Source: Bin87 sp965221295 (lineage in GTDB: Bacteria > Chloroflexota > Dehalococcoidia > Lucifugimonadales > UBA3495). Taken from it: a stretch of 64,000 bases of DNA. The position numbers and the translations under genes are program-made. Below the pieces are notes generated by a model. The model did not search any database. It saw nothing but the letters and a program-made list of their open reading frames with translations, and had not been told where the DNA came from. Where the stretch lies: positions 1,054,001 through 1,118,000 of the forward strand of contig OZ244879.1 of assembly GCA_965221295.1 (NCBI GenBank), in the 5' to 3' direction. Shown piece by piece: positions 25,886-34,139 of this stretch. Each line of letters begins with the position of its first letter. Within the stretch, counting starts at the first letter, position 1.

Positions 25886-27268
25886 ATGGCTACTACGATG
25901 CAACCCGGCGCTTACAGTGGATTGGTTGACCAGGACAACGGCATGGTCAGCCGAGAGATTTTCGTCAATCCCGACATCTACGCTGAAGAACAGGAGCGGG
26001 TCTTCACGAGGGCCTGGCTGTTCGTCGGCCACGAAAGCCAGATTGCCAAACCGGGCGACTTCTTCGTCTCCTCCATGGGCGAGGAGTCGGTGATTCTGTG
26101 CCGAGACCGTGAGGGTGAGATCCACGTATTCCTCAACTCGTGCATGCATCGTGGCATGAAGGTATGTCGCTACGACGAGGGCAACACCCCCATCTTCACC
26201 TGCCCTTACCACGGATGGAGTTTCGCCACGGACGGCGCGCTGGTTGGCGTGCCTTTCTACAAGGACGCCTACCATGAGGAATTGGACAAGTCCCAGTGGG
26301 GGTTGATCCGCGTTCCCAAGATGGTCAACTACAAGGGCGGCATCTGGGCGACCTGGGACGAGAACGCGCCCGATTTTCTGGAATACATCGGTGAATTCCG
26401 GACCTACCTGGACATCCTGTTCGACGGGTGGGATGGATCCGAGGGCGGCACGGAGGTGATCGGCGGCGTGGAAAAATGGCTGGTGCCCAGCAACTGGAAG
26501 TTTCCCGCTGAAAACTTCATCGGCGACCGTTACCATAACATCAGCCATCGCTCGGTAGACCTGGTGGGCATCGGGCCATCGGGCCAGGGTCGCCGGGACA
26601 CCCGGGAGCGGGACGGCGCGCGCGCCTTGGACATCTCCTTCCCGGAACGAGGGCACGGCACCATCGTGTTCCTGAGAGGCGCGGACGCGCAACCGATACC
26701 GTCATATCAGAACGATCCGGTCATCGCCGACTACTTCACCCAGTGTGAAATCGCCCGCAAGGAACGGCAGGGGCAACTGTGGCGCATCCTGGGCGGGCCG
26801 GGCACGATCTTTCCCAACATGTCGTATCTGCCGCGACAGCCGCGCAGCATCGCGGTATGGCATCCCAGGGGTCCTGACCAGACCGAGGTTTGGCGTTGGT
26901 TCCTGGTGGACAGCGCCGCTCCGCCGGAGGTGAAGGAGTTCTTGAGGCAGTACTACATCCGGTACTCGGGTCCCAGCGGGTTGACCGAGCAGGACGACAT
27001 GGAGAACTGGAACTACGCCCACGCCGCCAGCCGCGGCGCGATGGCGCGCCGGCGTCCCTACAACTACCAGATGGGCATGGGATACGCAGTGACGGATTTT
27101 GAGGATGGCGGCCTGCGCATCCCTGGAACCGTACTGGACGTGACCAAGGCGCGCGCCGGCGAGCAGAACCAACGGGGGTTCTACAGTCGTTGGGCCGATT
27201 TCATGGCGGCAAGGGACTGGGACGAACTGGCCGGCTGGCGGGCCAACGGCAATGGCGCCGGTTGCTAG
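25886..27268 (+). CDS. Rieske-type aromatic ring-hydroxylating dioxygenase, alpha subunit
   Basis: 460 residues. The N-terminal Rieske domain has NSCMHRGMKVCRYDEG and then TCPYHGWSF, giving C-x-H and C-x2-H ligands for the 2Fe-2S cluster. The catalytic domain has NFIGDRYHNISHRS, matching the mononuclear-iron facial triad His-His with the bridging Asp. It would insert O2 into an aromatic ring together with the beta subunit and separate electron-transfer proteins not present nearby. The ATG at 25886 follows GGAGGGAGG; the longer frame from 25844 overlaps the upstream spacer. The beta gene starts 9 bp after its stop. Confidence 0.93.
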   Translation: MATTMQPGAYSGLVDQDNGMVSREIFVNPDIYAEEQERVFTRAWLFVGHESQIAKPGDFFVSSMGEESVILCRDREGEIHVFLNSCMHRGMKVCRYDEGNTPIFTCPYHGWSFATDGALVGVPFYKDAYHEELDKSQWGLIRVPKMVNYKGGIWATWDENAPDFLEYIGEFRTYLDILFDGWDGSEGGTEVIGGVEKWLVPSNWKFPAENFIGDRYHNISHRSVDLVGIGPSGQGRRDTRERDGARALDISFPERGHGTIVFLRGADAQPIPSYQNDPVIADYFTQCEIARKERQGQLWRILGGPGTIFPNMSYLPRQPRSIAVWHPRGPDQTEVWRWFLVDSAAPPEVKEFLRQYYIRYSGPSGLTEQDDMENWNYAHAASRGAMARRRPYNYQMGMGYAVTDFEDGGLRIPGTVLDVTKARAGEQNQRGFYSRWADFMAARDWDELAGWRANGNGAGC

Positions 27269-27276
27269 GTGGCGCG

Positions 27277-27822
27277 ATGGCAGTTGCGAATGACCCGCTG
27301 GCGATGCTGTTGCTGAAGCAGGACGTGGAAGCGTTTTTGTATCACGAGGCGAACCTGCTCGACGACCGGCGGTACGAGGAGTGGCTGGAACTGCTGGCCG
27401 ATGACGTGCGCTATTGGGCGCCCATGCGCCGCAACGTGAAATTCGGCGAGTTGGAGCGGGAATACACGCGAGAGGGTCAGGACATCAACTGGTTCGACGA
27501 GGGCAAGGATACCCTGACCCGGCGGGTTCAGCAGATTCTCACCGGGGTGCACTGGGCCGAGGAGCCGTTGTCTCGCATATCGCACCTGGTGACCAACGTT
27601 GAGATCGTGGAGGCTGCGCCCAGCGTCTCCGAGGCCTCCGAGGTCGCGCTACGCTGCCGTTTCATCATCTACCGGAATCGCGTTGCCACCGAGACGGACA
27701 TCCTGGTGGGGCGACGGGAGGATCGGCTGCGACGGGTCGCAGACGGCTGGCGCATTGCGCAACGCCACGTGTTCTTGGACCAAAACGTGCTGCTGGCCAA
27801 GAACCTGACCTTCTTCTTTTAA
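27277..27822 (+). CDS. Aromatic ring-hydroxylating dioxygenase, beta subunit
   Basis: 181 residues of the small-subunit (NTF2-like cone) family: FLYHEANLLDDRRYEEWLEL near the N-terminus, then YWAPMRRNV, and SRISHLVTNVEIV and VFLDQNVLLAKNLTFFF at the end. It is structural and pairs with the alpha subunit in an alpha3beta3 enzyme. The ATG at 27277 has AGGTGG five bases upstream and lies close to the alpha stop, so the two are one transcription unit. Repeats follow directly after the stop codon. Confidence 0.92.
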   Translation: MAVANDPLAMLLLKQDVEAFLYHEANLLDDRRYEEWLELLADDVRYWAPMRRNVKFGELEREYTREGQDINWFDEGKDTLTRRVQQILTGVHWAEEPLSRISHLVTNVEIVEAAPSVSEASEVALRCRFIIYRNRVATETDILVGRREDRLRRVADGWRIAQRHVFLDQNVLLAKNLTFFF

Positions 27823-27874
27823 TGACTGCCCGGCCGGCATTGGTTCCGCTCGCTGGGGTTGTTGGAACGGAAGC

Positions 27875-28345
27875 GGCGGCGGGATTGCCGCGCTTCGCTC
27901 GCAATGACAGAAAAAAAGAGGCTCGCAATGACAGGGACAAACAGGTTCGCAATGACAGAGATGATGGGGCTCGGAATGAGAGAGATCATTGGGCTCGCGC
28001 TGCGGTTCGGGTTTGCAGTCGGGCGGCCGTTGGTCGCGCTCGACGGGATTGCCGCGCTTCGCTCGCAATGACAGGGCCAAAACGGATCTCAATGAGAGAG
28101 ACGATTGGGATCGCGCTGCGGTTCGGGCTTGCAGTCGGGCGGCCGTTGGTTGCGCTCGACGGGATTGCCGCGCTTCGCTCGCAATGACAGAAAAAAAATG
28201 AAGCTCGCAATGACAGAAAACATGAAGCTCGCAATGACAGAAAAAAGAGGCTCGCAATGACAGGGACAAACAGGTTCGCAATGACAGAGTATCAGAGATC
28301 GCAATGATAGAGGATTAGAGATCGCAATGACAGAGATAATGAGGA
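27875..28345. repeat. GCAATGACAG repeat field with an 80-bp near-duplicate
   Basis: Several elements with GATTGCCGCGCTTCGCTCGC plus AATGACAG, and at least eight short (G/T)CGCAATGACAG or GCAATGAGAG-like ends spaced by 15-25 bp. A block of about 80 bp with GCTGCGGTTCGGG(T/C)TTGCAG appears near 27990-28073 and again near 28111-28190. Open frames here on both strands are repeat artefacts. Confidence 0.88.
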
Positions 28346-28378
28346 TGGCAACGGCAGGAGGTCGAATAGGGGTGGATC

Positions 28379-28582
28379 ATGGCCGACATCGTTAACCTGT
28401 TTGAAGTTGAGCCCGGCCAGAAGGTGCGGCTGCACAGCGACGCCACCGCCGAGGTCGTGTCCAACCCCAGGGATGGCGTGTGGTTGTTCGTGCGGTACCT
28501 GACCAATTCGGATGATCCCAGCGTGGTGGGCGAAGAAGACATGGTTTTCGCGCAGGACGTGGTGGAACTGCTGACTGACTGA
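28379..28582 (+). CDS. Hypothetical protein (67 aa)
   Basis: A short acidic product, MADIVNLFEVEPGQKVRLHS, continuing with a possible beta-barrel pattern (AEVVSNPRDGVWLFVRYLT) and a conserved-looking MVFAQDVVELL end. GGGGTGG precedes the ATG at 28379. It begins a same-strand run of four genes with very small gaps (28379 to 30235). It looks like a small SH3- or KOW-like barrel, but this is only an impression; no family assigned. Confidence 0.6.
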   Translation: MADIVNLFEVEPGQKVRLHSDATAEVVSNPRDGVWLFVRYLTNSDDPSVVGEEDMVFAQDVVELLTD

Positions 28583-28587
28583 ACGCA

Positions 28588-28827
28588 ATGGTTTTGTCTG
28601 CTCATGAGACCGGGGAATATTCGGCGCCGGACCCCGACGAGCTGCTGGCGGCGCTGAGGGCAGGATACCGGGCCATTGACGATGGCTACGGATTCTACGC
28701 GGGATTCAACGGCTGGCTGGAATCGCTGGGCTACACGCGCCGGGACGACGTGGCCTGCACCTGCCCGGACCATGGCCATCGTGGGCATTTGCCCGAATGC
28801 CGTTGGGTCCGGGATACTGGGAATTAG
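28588..28827 (+). CDS. Hypothetical protein with Cys/His-rich tail (79 aa)
   Basis: The product has an acidic helical N-terminal part (DPDELLAALRAGYRAIDDGY), an aromatic middle (GFYAGFNGWLESLGY) and a Cys/His cluster, CTCPDHGHRGHLPEC, that could bind a metal. It starts 5 bp after the previous gene and ends 18 bp before the MscS-like gene. Family not recognised. Confidence 0.55.
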   Translation: MVLSAHETGEYSAPDPDELLAALRAGYRAIDDGYGFYAGFNGWLESLGYTRRDDVACTCPDHGHRGHLPECRWVRDTGN

Positions 28828-28845
28828 GCAATCGGGAGGCGCCCT

Positions 28846-29445
28846 ATGTCGTTTCCCATAGGCTGGTTGCAGCCGGACGCGGTTCTCCTGACCAAGATCA
28901 TCGCCACCTTGGTGGCGGTCGTCATCTATGCGGTGGTTCGGGTGGTGAGAAACCGGGCGATTGACCGAATCGCGGGCGCCCGCAACCTTCATCCGCCACG
29001 GGTGGCGGAAATGCGGAGGGTGGTTGGCATAATCAGCGTGATTGTGCTGGTTGGCGTGTTGGCTCTGACCTGGAGCGTCCAATTCAGCAGCCTGGTCATC
29101 GCGTCTGGAGCGATTGTGGCCGCGATAGGCGTGGCGTTCTTCGCGCAATGGTCCATCTTGAGCAACGTGACCACCAGCATCATCATGTTTTGGCGGTTTC
29201 CCATCCACGTCGGCGACCGTGTGGGACTGGTGAGCGACCGCAATTTCTCCGGCGTGGTGCGTGAACTGACTCCGTTTTTCATAGTGTTGACCGACGAAAA
29301 CGGCAATACGGTCACGATTCCCAACGCATTGTCGTTACAGCAAATGTTCATCGTCTATGACCACGCGACGCCCGAGCGGATCAAAGAGCTAGAACAGCAG
29401 GAACAAGATGAGGAGCGACCTGGCGATGTCTCAGCGAATGGTTGA
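28846..29445 (+). CDS. Short MscS-family mechanosensitive channel protein
   Basis: 199 residues. An N-terminal helix (LTKIIATLVAVVIYAVVRVV), a second helix (VVGIISVIVLVGVLALTW), then the pore helix region ASGAIVAAIGVAFFAQ and the beta domain FRFP-like WRFPIHVGDRVGL, ending in VTIPNALSLQQMFIVY. It stops shortly after the beta domain, so the C-terminal alpha/beta cage of E. coli MscS is missing, replaced by a short acidic tail. It presumably releases solutes on osmotic downshock. GGGAGG lies six bases before the ATG. It overlaps the next gene by 20 bases. Confidence 0.85.
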   Translation: MSFPIGWLQPDAVLLTKIIATLVAVVIYAVVRVVRNRAIDRIAGARNLHPPRVAEMRRVVGIISVIVLVGVLALTWSVQFSSLVIASGAIVAAIGVAFFAQWSILSNVTTSIIMFWRFPIHVGDRVGLVSDRNFSGVVRELTPFFIVLTDENGNTVTIPNALSLQQMFIVYDHATPERIKELEQQEQDEERPGDVSANG

Positions 29446-30235
29446 TTTGATGGAAACCGTGTGGCGGTCGATTGACGCTCTATGCGCCAACTTTACCGAG
29501 GAGCAGTGGGCGACCCCCACGGAATGCCCCGGCTGGGCGGTGCAGGATCAGGTATCTCACCTGGTGGGCAGCGAATGCCGCCTGCTGGGCCGGCCCGCGC
29601 CTGAGCATGAGCCGTCGGACACTGCGCACGTGCGCAACGAAGTGGGCCAGAACAACGAGGTATTGGTGGACTACCGCCGCCGATTCAGCGGAGCGCAGGT
29701 TCTTGCGGAGTTTCGGGAGGTCACCGGGGAGCGCCTGGCCAGGCTGCGCGCCATGACGGAGCAGGACTTCGCCGCGGAAACCGACAACCCGTTGGGTCGA
29801 GGGCCGTACACCGACCTGCTGGCGATTCGCATCTACGACGCGTGGGTGCACGAGCAGGACATGCGCCGGGCGTTGAGAATCCCGGGTCACCTGAGCGGGC
29901 CGGTGGCCCAACATGCCTACGGCCGCACAGAAATGGCGATGCCTTTTGTGGTAGGTCGCAAAGTGCGACCGGACGACGGAACGTCGGTGGTGTTTGATGT
30001 GGCCGGCGACGTGGGCGGAACGATTGCTCTCACCATGGATGGCGGGCGCGCCCACCGTATTGAACCTGCGCCAGAGGCTCCGACGGTGCGGCTCACCATG
30101 GATTTGGAGTCATTCAACGCTCTGGGCACGGGTCGGTGGACCGCGGAACAGGCATTGGCTCGCGCATCGGTGGCGATTGCCGGCGACCAGGCCTTGGGAG
30201 AGCGGATATTGGGCGAGATGAACTTCATGATCTGA
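29426..30235 (+). CDS. DinB-like / maleylpyruvate isomerase family protein
   Basis: 269 residues (TIGR03083-like). The N-terminal DinB-like four-helix bundle has PTECPGWAVQDQVSHLVG and the metal-ligand helix AIRIYDAWVHEQDMRRALRI, which carries the conserved His. The C-terminal part is a beta-rich SCP2-like domain (VVFDVAGDVGGTIALTM, then VRLTMDLESFNALGTGR). In actinobacteria these use mycothiol; the thiol cofactor used here is unknown. The ATG at 29426 is preferred (GAGGAG upstream), though 29408 and 29438 are possible. Confidence 0.82.
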   Translation: MSQRMVDLMETVWRSIDALCANFTEEQWATPTECPGWAVQDQVSHLVGSECRLLGRPAPEHEPSDTAHVRNEVGQNNEVLVDYRRRFSGAQVLAEFREVTGERLARLRAMTEQDFAAETDNPLGRGPYTDLLAIRIYDAWVHEQDMRRALRIPGHLSGPVAQHAYGRTEMAMPFVVGRKVRPDDGTSVVFDVAGDVGGTIALTMDGGRAHRIEPAPEAPTVRLTMDLESFNALGTGRWTAEQALARASVAIAGDQALGERILGEMNFMI

Positions 30236-30344
30236 GGTGTAGGGCTGGCCCAGTGGCAACGGGCGCCGGCATCGCCGTTTCCGCGGGGGCTGGGATGGAA
30301 GGCAGTGGCGCGGCGAGCGGGCAGCCGGGGCGTGGGGCCGTTGG

Positions 30345-30860
30345 TTGTGGTCGGCGGGATTGCCGCGCTGCGCTCGCAATGACAGTCAAAGGGTGGTGAC
30401 GCCTCTCCCAATTGTCATTGCGAGGAGCGACAGCGACGCGGGAATCCCGATGCCTAGGCGAGTGTGCGTGAGGCCATTGGTTGTGGTCGACGGGATTGCC
30501 ACGGCCTTCGGCCTCGCAATGACAGGGGCAGGGAGGCGCTGGCAATGACGGCAACTGTCATTGCGAGGAGCGACAGCGACGCGGGAATCCCGATGTCTGG
30601 GCGAATGGGCGTTAGTTGCGGTCGTCGAGATTGCCACGGCCTTCGGCCTCGCAATGACAGGGGCAGGGAGGCGCTGGCAATGACGGCAACTGTCATTGCG
30701 AGGAGCGACAGCGACGCGGGAATCCCGATGTCTGGGCGAATGGGCGTTAGTTGCGGTCGTCGAGATTGCCGCGGCCTTCGGCCTCGCAATGACAGGGGCA
30801 GGGAGGCGCTGGCAATGACGGGAAAGGGGCGGGGGCGCGATGACAGGCGCGGGGCGTGAC
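30345..30860. repeat. GCAATGACAG repeat field with a 135-bp tandem block
   Basis: The element occurs in both orientations, ending TGTCATTGCGAG on one side and GCAATGACAG on the other, around a GGAGCGACAGCGACGCGGGAAT core. The block starting near 30541 recurs at 30676 (135-bp period) with a partial third copy. This fills the gap between the DinB-like gene and dnaN; no gene is visible. Confidence 0.88.
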
Positions 30861-30870
30861 GCGCTAATCG

Positions 30871-30959
30871 GTCACCACTGGACGTACATGGGCATGACTC
30901 CGAGAACTGAAGAATCATGCCCCGTACGACAGTCACCACTGGACGTACATGGGCATGAC
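30871..30959. repeat. dnaN: 28-bp direct duplication of the dnaN 3' end
   Basis: The 28 bases at 30932-30959, which encode the last codons and stop of dnaN (reverse strand, MPMYVQW-stop), are repeated exactly at 30871-30898. The copies are 61 bp apart; the DNA between them is unrelated. It looks like a footprint of an insertion or slippage event at the edge of the repeat field. Confidence 0.9.
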
Positions 30960-32099
30960 CACGTGGACGTAACGGTCGGAGTCGGCGGGTCGAAAAACGC
31001 CGGGGCTGGATGAATTGGTCACTTCCAGGGCCACCTTGCCGCGACCGAGCACGTTCACGACGTCGATGAGGTACCGTGCGTTGAAGGCGATTTTGGCGTC
31101 CTCGCCCTCCAACTGGTCGATGTCCAGTTCGTCCGAATTGTCGCCGACCTCCTCAGAGCGGGCGGATACCTTCAGTTGGCCGCCTTCGCCAGACTCTTGG
31201 GGCGTCATTTCCAGACGAACGATGTTGCTGCCATCGCGGGCGAACACCGCGGCCGACTGGGTGGCGCGCTTGAGATCGTCCAGTTCCATAACGGCGCGAG
31301 TCTCGTACCGCTCTGGGATCAGCTGGTCGTAGTTGGGGAAGGTTCCCTGGAGCAGTTGGGATACCACTTCCACGTGCTCCAGTTTGAACATGACCTGCCC
31401 CTTTTCGGGGGACAAGGTGACCTGAACCGGAGCGCTCTGCTCGGAAGCCAGGCGCTGTATCTCCTGCATGGTGCGTGCCGGCACGATCACCTTGAGCGCG
31501 TCGGCGACGGGTTCGGAGAGCTGGCCGGTGTAAACGGCCAGGCGGAAACCGTCGGCGGCGGCCATAACCACGTTGGATTCTTCCAGCTTGAGTTCGACGC
31601 CGGTGAGCACCGGGCGGGATTCGTCGGACGCTGCGGAAAAGGCGACCAAGCCGATGCCCTGGCGCAGCATTGAAGGGTCGATATTAGTGGCAACGCCCGA
31701 TTCGACCTCGGGGATTGGCGGGAAATCGTCTGCGGAGGCGCCGTTGATGTGGGTGCGGGAGCGACCGCACGAGATGTGCAAGACGCTGGCGCCGCCGCTG
31801 CTGCTGGACTCTTCGGCGTCTGGGCCACGGAGATCGAGATCGATGCGGTCGGCGGGTAGGGAGTTCACCAAATCGGCCACGAGCCGGTGGGGCACGGTGA
31901 TGGCCCCCTCTTCCTCGATCATGGCGCCGATCCAGGTGGTGATGGCGATCTCCAGGTTGGTTGCCGACAGCCGCAGCATTCCCTGGTGGCTGCTCAGCAA
32001 TACATTCTGGGTTATCGGCAGGGTGGAGCGTGTGGCCACCGCGCGACCCACGACACCCAGGCCGCGAGCCAGATTTTCCTGAAGGCAAGACAGTTTCAT
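30933..32099 (-). CDS. dnaN: DNA polymerase III beta sliding clamp
   Basis: 388 residues, full length for DnaN. It begins MKLSCLQENLARGLGVVGRA and shows the three clamp domains, with ADGFRLAVYTGQL in the middle domain, GTFPNYDQLIPE in the third, and the C-terminal MPMYV(Q/R) that forms part of the partner-binding pocket. It encircles DNA and tethers the polymerase. The start at 32099 matches the family N-terminus; the frame extends 17 codons further without homology. The gene is not next to dnaA or recF here, which is the usual arrangement in many bacteria. Repeats flank both sides. Confidence 0.96.
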   Translation of the reverse strand: MKLSCLQENLARGLGVVGRAVATRSTLPITQNVLLSSHQGMLRLSATNLEIAITTWIGAMIEEEGAITVPHRLVADLVNSLPADRIDLDLRGPDAEESSSSGGASVLHISCGRSRTHINGASADDFPPIPEVESGVATNIDPSMLRQGIGLVAFSAASDESRPVLTGVELKLEESNVVMAAADGFRLAVYTGQLSEPVADALKVIVPARTMQEIQRLASEQSAPVQVTLSPEKGQVMFKLEHVEVVSQLLQGTFPNYDQLIPERYETRAVMELDDLKRATQSAAVFARDGSNIVRLEMTPQESGEGGQLKVSARSEEVGDNSDELDIDQLEGEDAKIAFNARYLIDVVNVLGRGKVALEVTNSSSPGVFRPADSDRYVHVVMPMYVQW

Positions 32100-32300
32100 T
32101 TTTGACGATCCCGGCGCAATTTGACCCAATTTGCGTGTTCTGCGCGCCAAGTTAGTCGGCCCGAATAGCGGGCCATCGCCGGCGGTGCGGAGCGGTGCGA
32201 CGCTTCGACGAACGCCGGAACCGATACTACGGCCTATGAACCGCCGCCCCCTGCCGATGGTGACAAAGTATGAACGCGAGAACCTGTGTAAGTGGCAGGG

Positions 32301-32309
32301 ATTATAGCA
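32301..32309 (-). promoter_or_regulatory. Extended -10 promoter candidate for dnaN
   Basis: The reverse strand reads TGCTATAAT, a perfect -10 with the TGn extension. It is about 200 bases upstream of the dnaN start codon; no -35 match is needed for extended -10 promoters but its long leader makes the assignment uncertain. Confidence 0.45.
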
Positions 32310-32464
32310 CGGGCCGGGATTGCCGGCGCGGGCCCGCGGCGACGCGCCCCCGGGATGGCCCGTGGCGTGGGAGCGCGCCGCCGGGGAACGTTAAGCGCGG
32401 ATCAGGGAATGCCGCGCGGTGGCTGGCGAGATGGCGCGTGCGCGGAAAGCGCCTGTGAATCGCG

Positions 32465-32900
32465 GCCCGTCGTTCGGCCAGGCGTCGGGATTGCCACGGC
32501 CTGCGACCTCGCAATGACAGTTGGAAGGGGGGTTCGCGATGGCGGTGGGGGAAGGGGGCCTAGCTGCTGCTCTGGATCGTCGTTCGCCCAGGCGTCGAGA
32601 TTGCCGCGGCCTGCGGCCTCGCAATGACAGTTGGCGGGGGTTTCGCGATGACAGTGGGGGAGGGGGCCTCGCCGTGGCAGAGGGAAGTGGTTTCGCGATG
32701 GCGAAGGGAGAGGGCACAGCTGCTGCTCTGGATCGTCGTTCGCCCAGGCGTCGAGATTGCCGCGGCCTGCGGCCTCGCAATGACAGTTGGAGGGGGTTTC
32801 GCCGTGGCAGAGGGAGGGGGCACAGCAACGGGTCCGGCCCGTCGTTCGCCCAGGCGTCGGGATTGCCACGGCCTGCGGCCTCGCAATGACAGTGGGGGGG
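32465..32900. repeat. GCAATGACAG repeat field upstream of dnaN
   Basis: Four copies of a unit with CGTTCG(C/G)CCAGGCGTCG(A/G)GATTGCC followed by GGCCTGCGGCCTCGCAATGACAG are present near 32466, 32577, 32733 and 32839. Spacers hold GGTTTCGCGATG(G/A)C-type repeats. The whole stretch 32100-33410 contains no credible gene. Confidence 0.88.
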
Positions 32901-33137
32901 GCTTCGAAATGGCGGTGGGGGAGGGGGCACGATGGTGTTGGTGGTCGGCGCCTGGGTGTGTGAGAAGCAGAACGCCGCTGGGAATTGCAGATGGCGGTCC
33001 TGTCGGATGCGCCGGTGTACGACTTGGTGGCGACCCTCTGCGCTACGAGCGGACGGGAATTCACCGGGCAATATGTAGGAGAATCTGGCGTTGCTGGGGC
33101 GGTTTCAAATTTATGGGTGATTATGGCGTTACTGGCG

Positions 33138-33326
33138 CGGTTTCAACCGTTCAACCACTCGCGCTAACCGGATGCGTGATGACCGCAGGGACAGATGGGG
33201 CGGTTTCAACCGTTCAACGTCTCACGCTAACTGGATGCGTGATGACCGCGGGGACAGATGGGGCGGTTTCAACCGTTCAACCACCCACGCTAACCGGATG
33301 CGTGATGACCGCAGGGACAGATGGGG
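33138..33326. repeat. 63-bp tandem repeat, three copies
   Basis: Three units of exactly 63 bp, each with CGGTTTCAACCGTTCAAC and GATGCGTGATGACCGC. A partial fourth copy (the GGCGGTTTCAA part) lies about 38 bp to the left. The array ends about 30 bp before the promoter of the AlaX-like gene. It is unrelated to the GCAATGACAG family. Being a multiple of three, it keeps a frame open (repeat GAVSTVQ..LTGCVMTAGTD), but with no start or family support. Confidence 0.9.
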
Positions 33327-33354
33327 TAACAGATGGTGTAGCGGAGGCGACGGT

Positions 33355-33363
33355 TGGTATAAT
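33355..33363 (+). promoter_or_regulatory. Extended -10 promoter for the alanyl-tRNA editing gene
   Basis: TGGTATAAT is a perfect extended -10 element 47 bp before the ATG at 33411. No -35 consensus at the matching distance. Confidence 0.5.
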
Positions 33364-33410
33364 GCCGGAGCCGGTTACCCAGATGAACCAGGCGATTCGG
33401 AGAGACGTAC

Positions 33411-34139
33411 ATGACGGAATTGCTGTTTTTGAACGATGCGTACCTGTCGACGTTCGACGCGGTGGTAGCTGGCGTCGCGGACGATGGCGGAGTGGAGTTG
33501 GACCGAACGGCATTTTACATCGGCGGCGGCGGCCAACCGTGCGACATCGGAGCGCTGCGGGATGAGGCCAGCGGCGCCGAGTACGCGGTAACCAAAGTGG
33601 GCCGGGCCGGGCAATCGATTCTGCATACCATCGAGGGCGACGCGAAACCGAAGCCTGGAACGGCGTTGCGTGGAGAAATCGACTGGCAGCGGCGCTACCT
33701 GCTGATGCGTACTCATACGGCGTTGCACATCCTGTGCGGTGTGGTGTGGCGCGACTATGGCGCCCTGGTTACCGGCGGGGACATGCGACCGGGCGCGGCG
33801 CGGATGGACTTCGAGCTGGAGAACATGTCCACGGAGTTCGCTGAAGAGGTGGAAGCTCGCATCAACGAGGAGGTGGCGCAGGGTCGGGAGATCGGAGTCG
33901 GGTTCATGAACCGTCAGGAAGCCGACGCTCACCCTGACTTGATACGCACCAAGATCAACCTGCTGCCGGCGTCCATCGCGGAGGTGCGCACCATCGACAT
34001 ATCTGGGCTTGACCTGCAGGCGGATGGCGGCACGCACGTGCGCAACACCAGCGAGGTGGGCCGCATCAACGTGGTGGGCCATGAGAGCAAGGGCCGGATC
34101 AACAAGCGCTTGCGCATCGCCCTGGCCGATGCGGCCTGA
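33411..34139 (+). CDS. Alanyl-tRNA editing protein (AlaX-like)
   Basis: 242 residues resembling the medium-length AlaX proteins: an N-terminal half-barrel (LDRTAFYIGGGGQPCDIGAL) and the editing domain with the first metal motif RTHTALHILCG (HxxxH). The second metal motif, Cys-Gly-Gly-Thr-His in AlaRS, is QADGGTHVRNTSEVG here, with Asp where AlaRS has Cys. AlaX removes serine or glycine wrongly attached to tRNA-Ala. The protein starts at the ATG at 33411, 47 bp after a good -10 box. Its end overlaps a possible start of the TPR gene. Confidence 0.88.
   Translation: MTELLFLNDAYLSTFDAVVAGVADDGGVELDRTAFYIGGGGQPCDIGALRDEASGAEYAVTKVGRAGQSILHTIEGDAKPKPGTALRGEIDWQRRYLLMRTHTALHILCGVVWRDYGALVTGGDMRPGAARMDFELENMSTEFAEEVEARINEEVAQGREIGVGFMNRQEADAHPDLIRTKINLLPASIAEVRTIDISGLDLQADGGTHVRNTSEVGRINVVGHESKGRINKRLRIALADAA

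Noticed and set aside
32624..33565. A 313-residue forward frame running through the repeats into the AlaX-like gene
   Set aside because: It consists of dispersed and 63-bp repeat sequence and is out of frame with the AlaX-like product.
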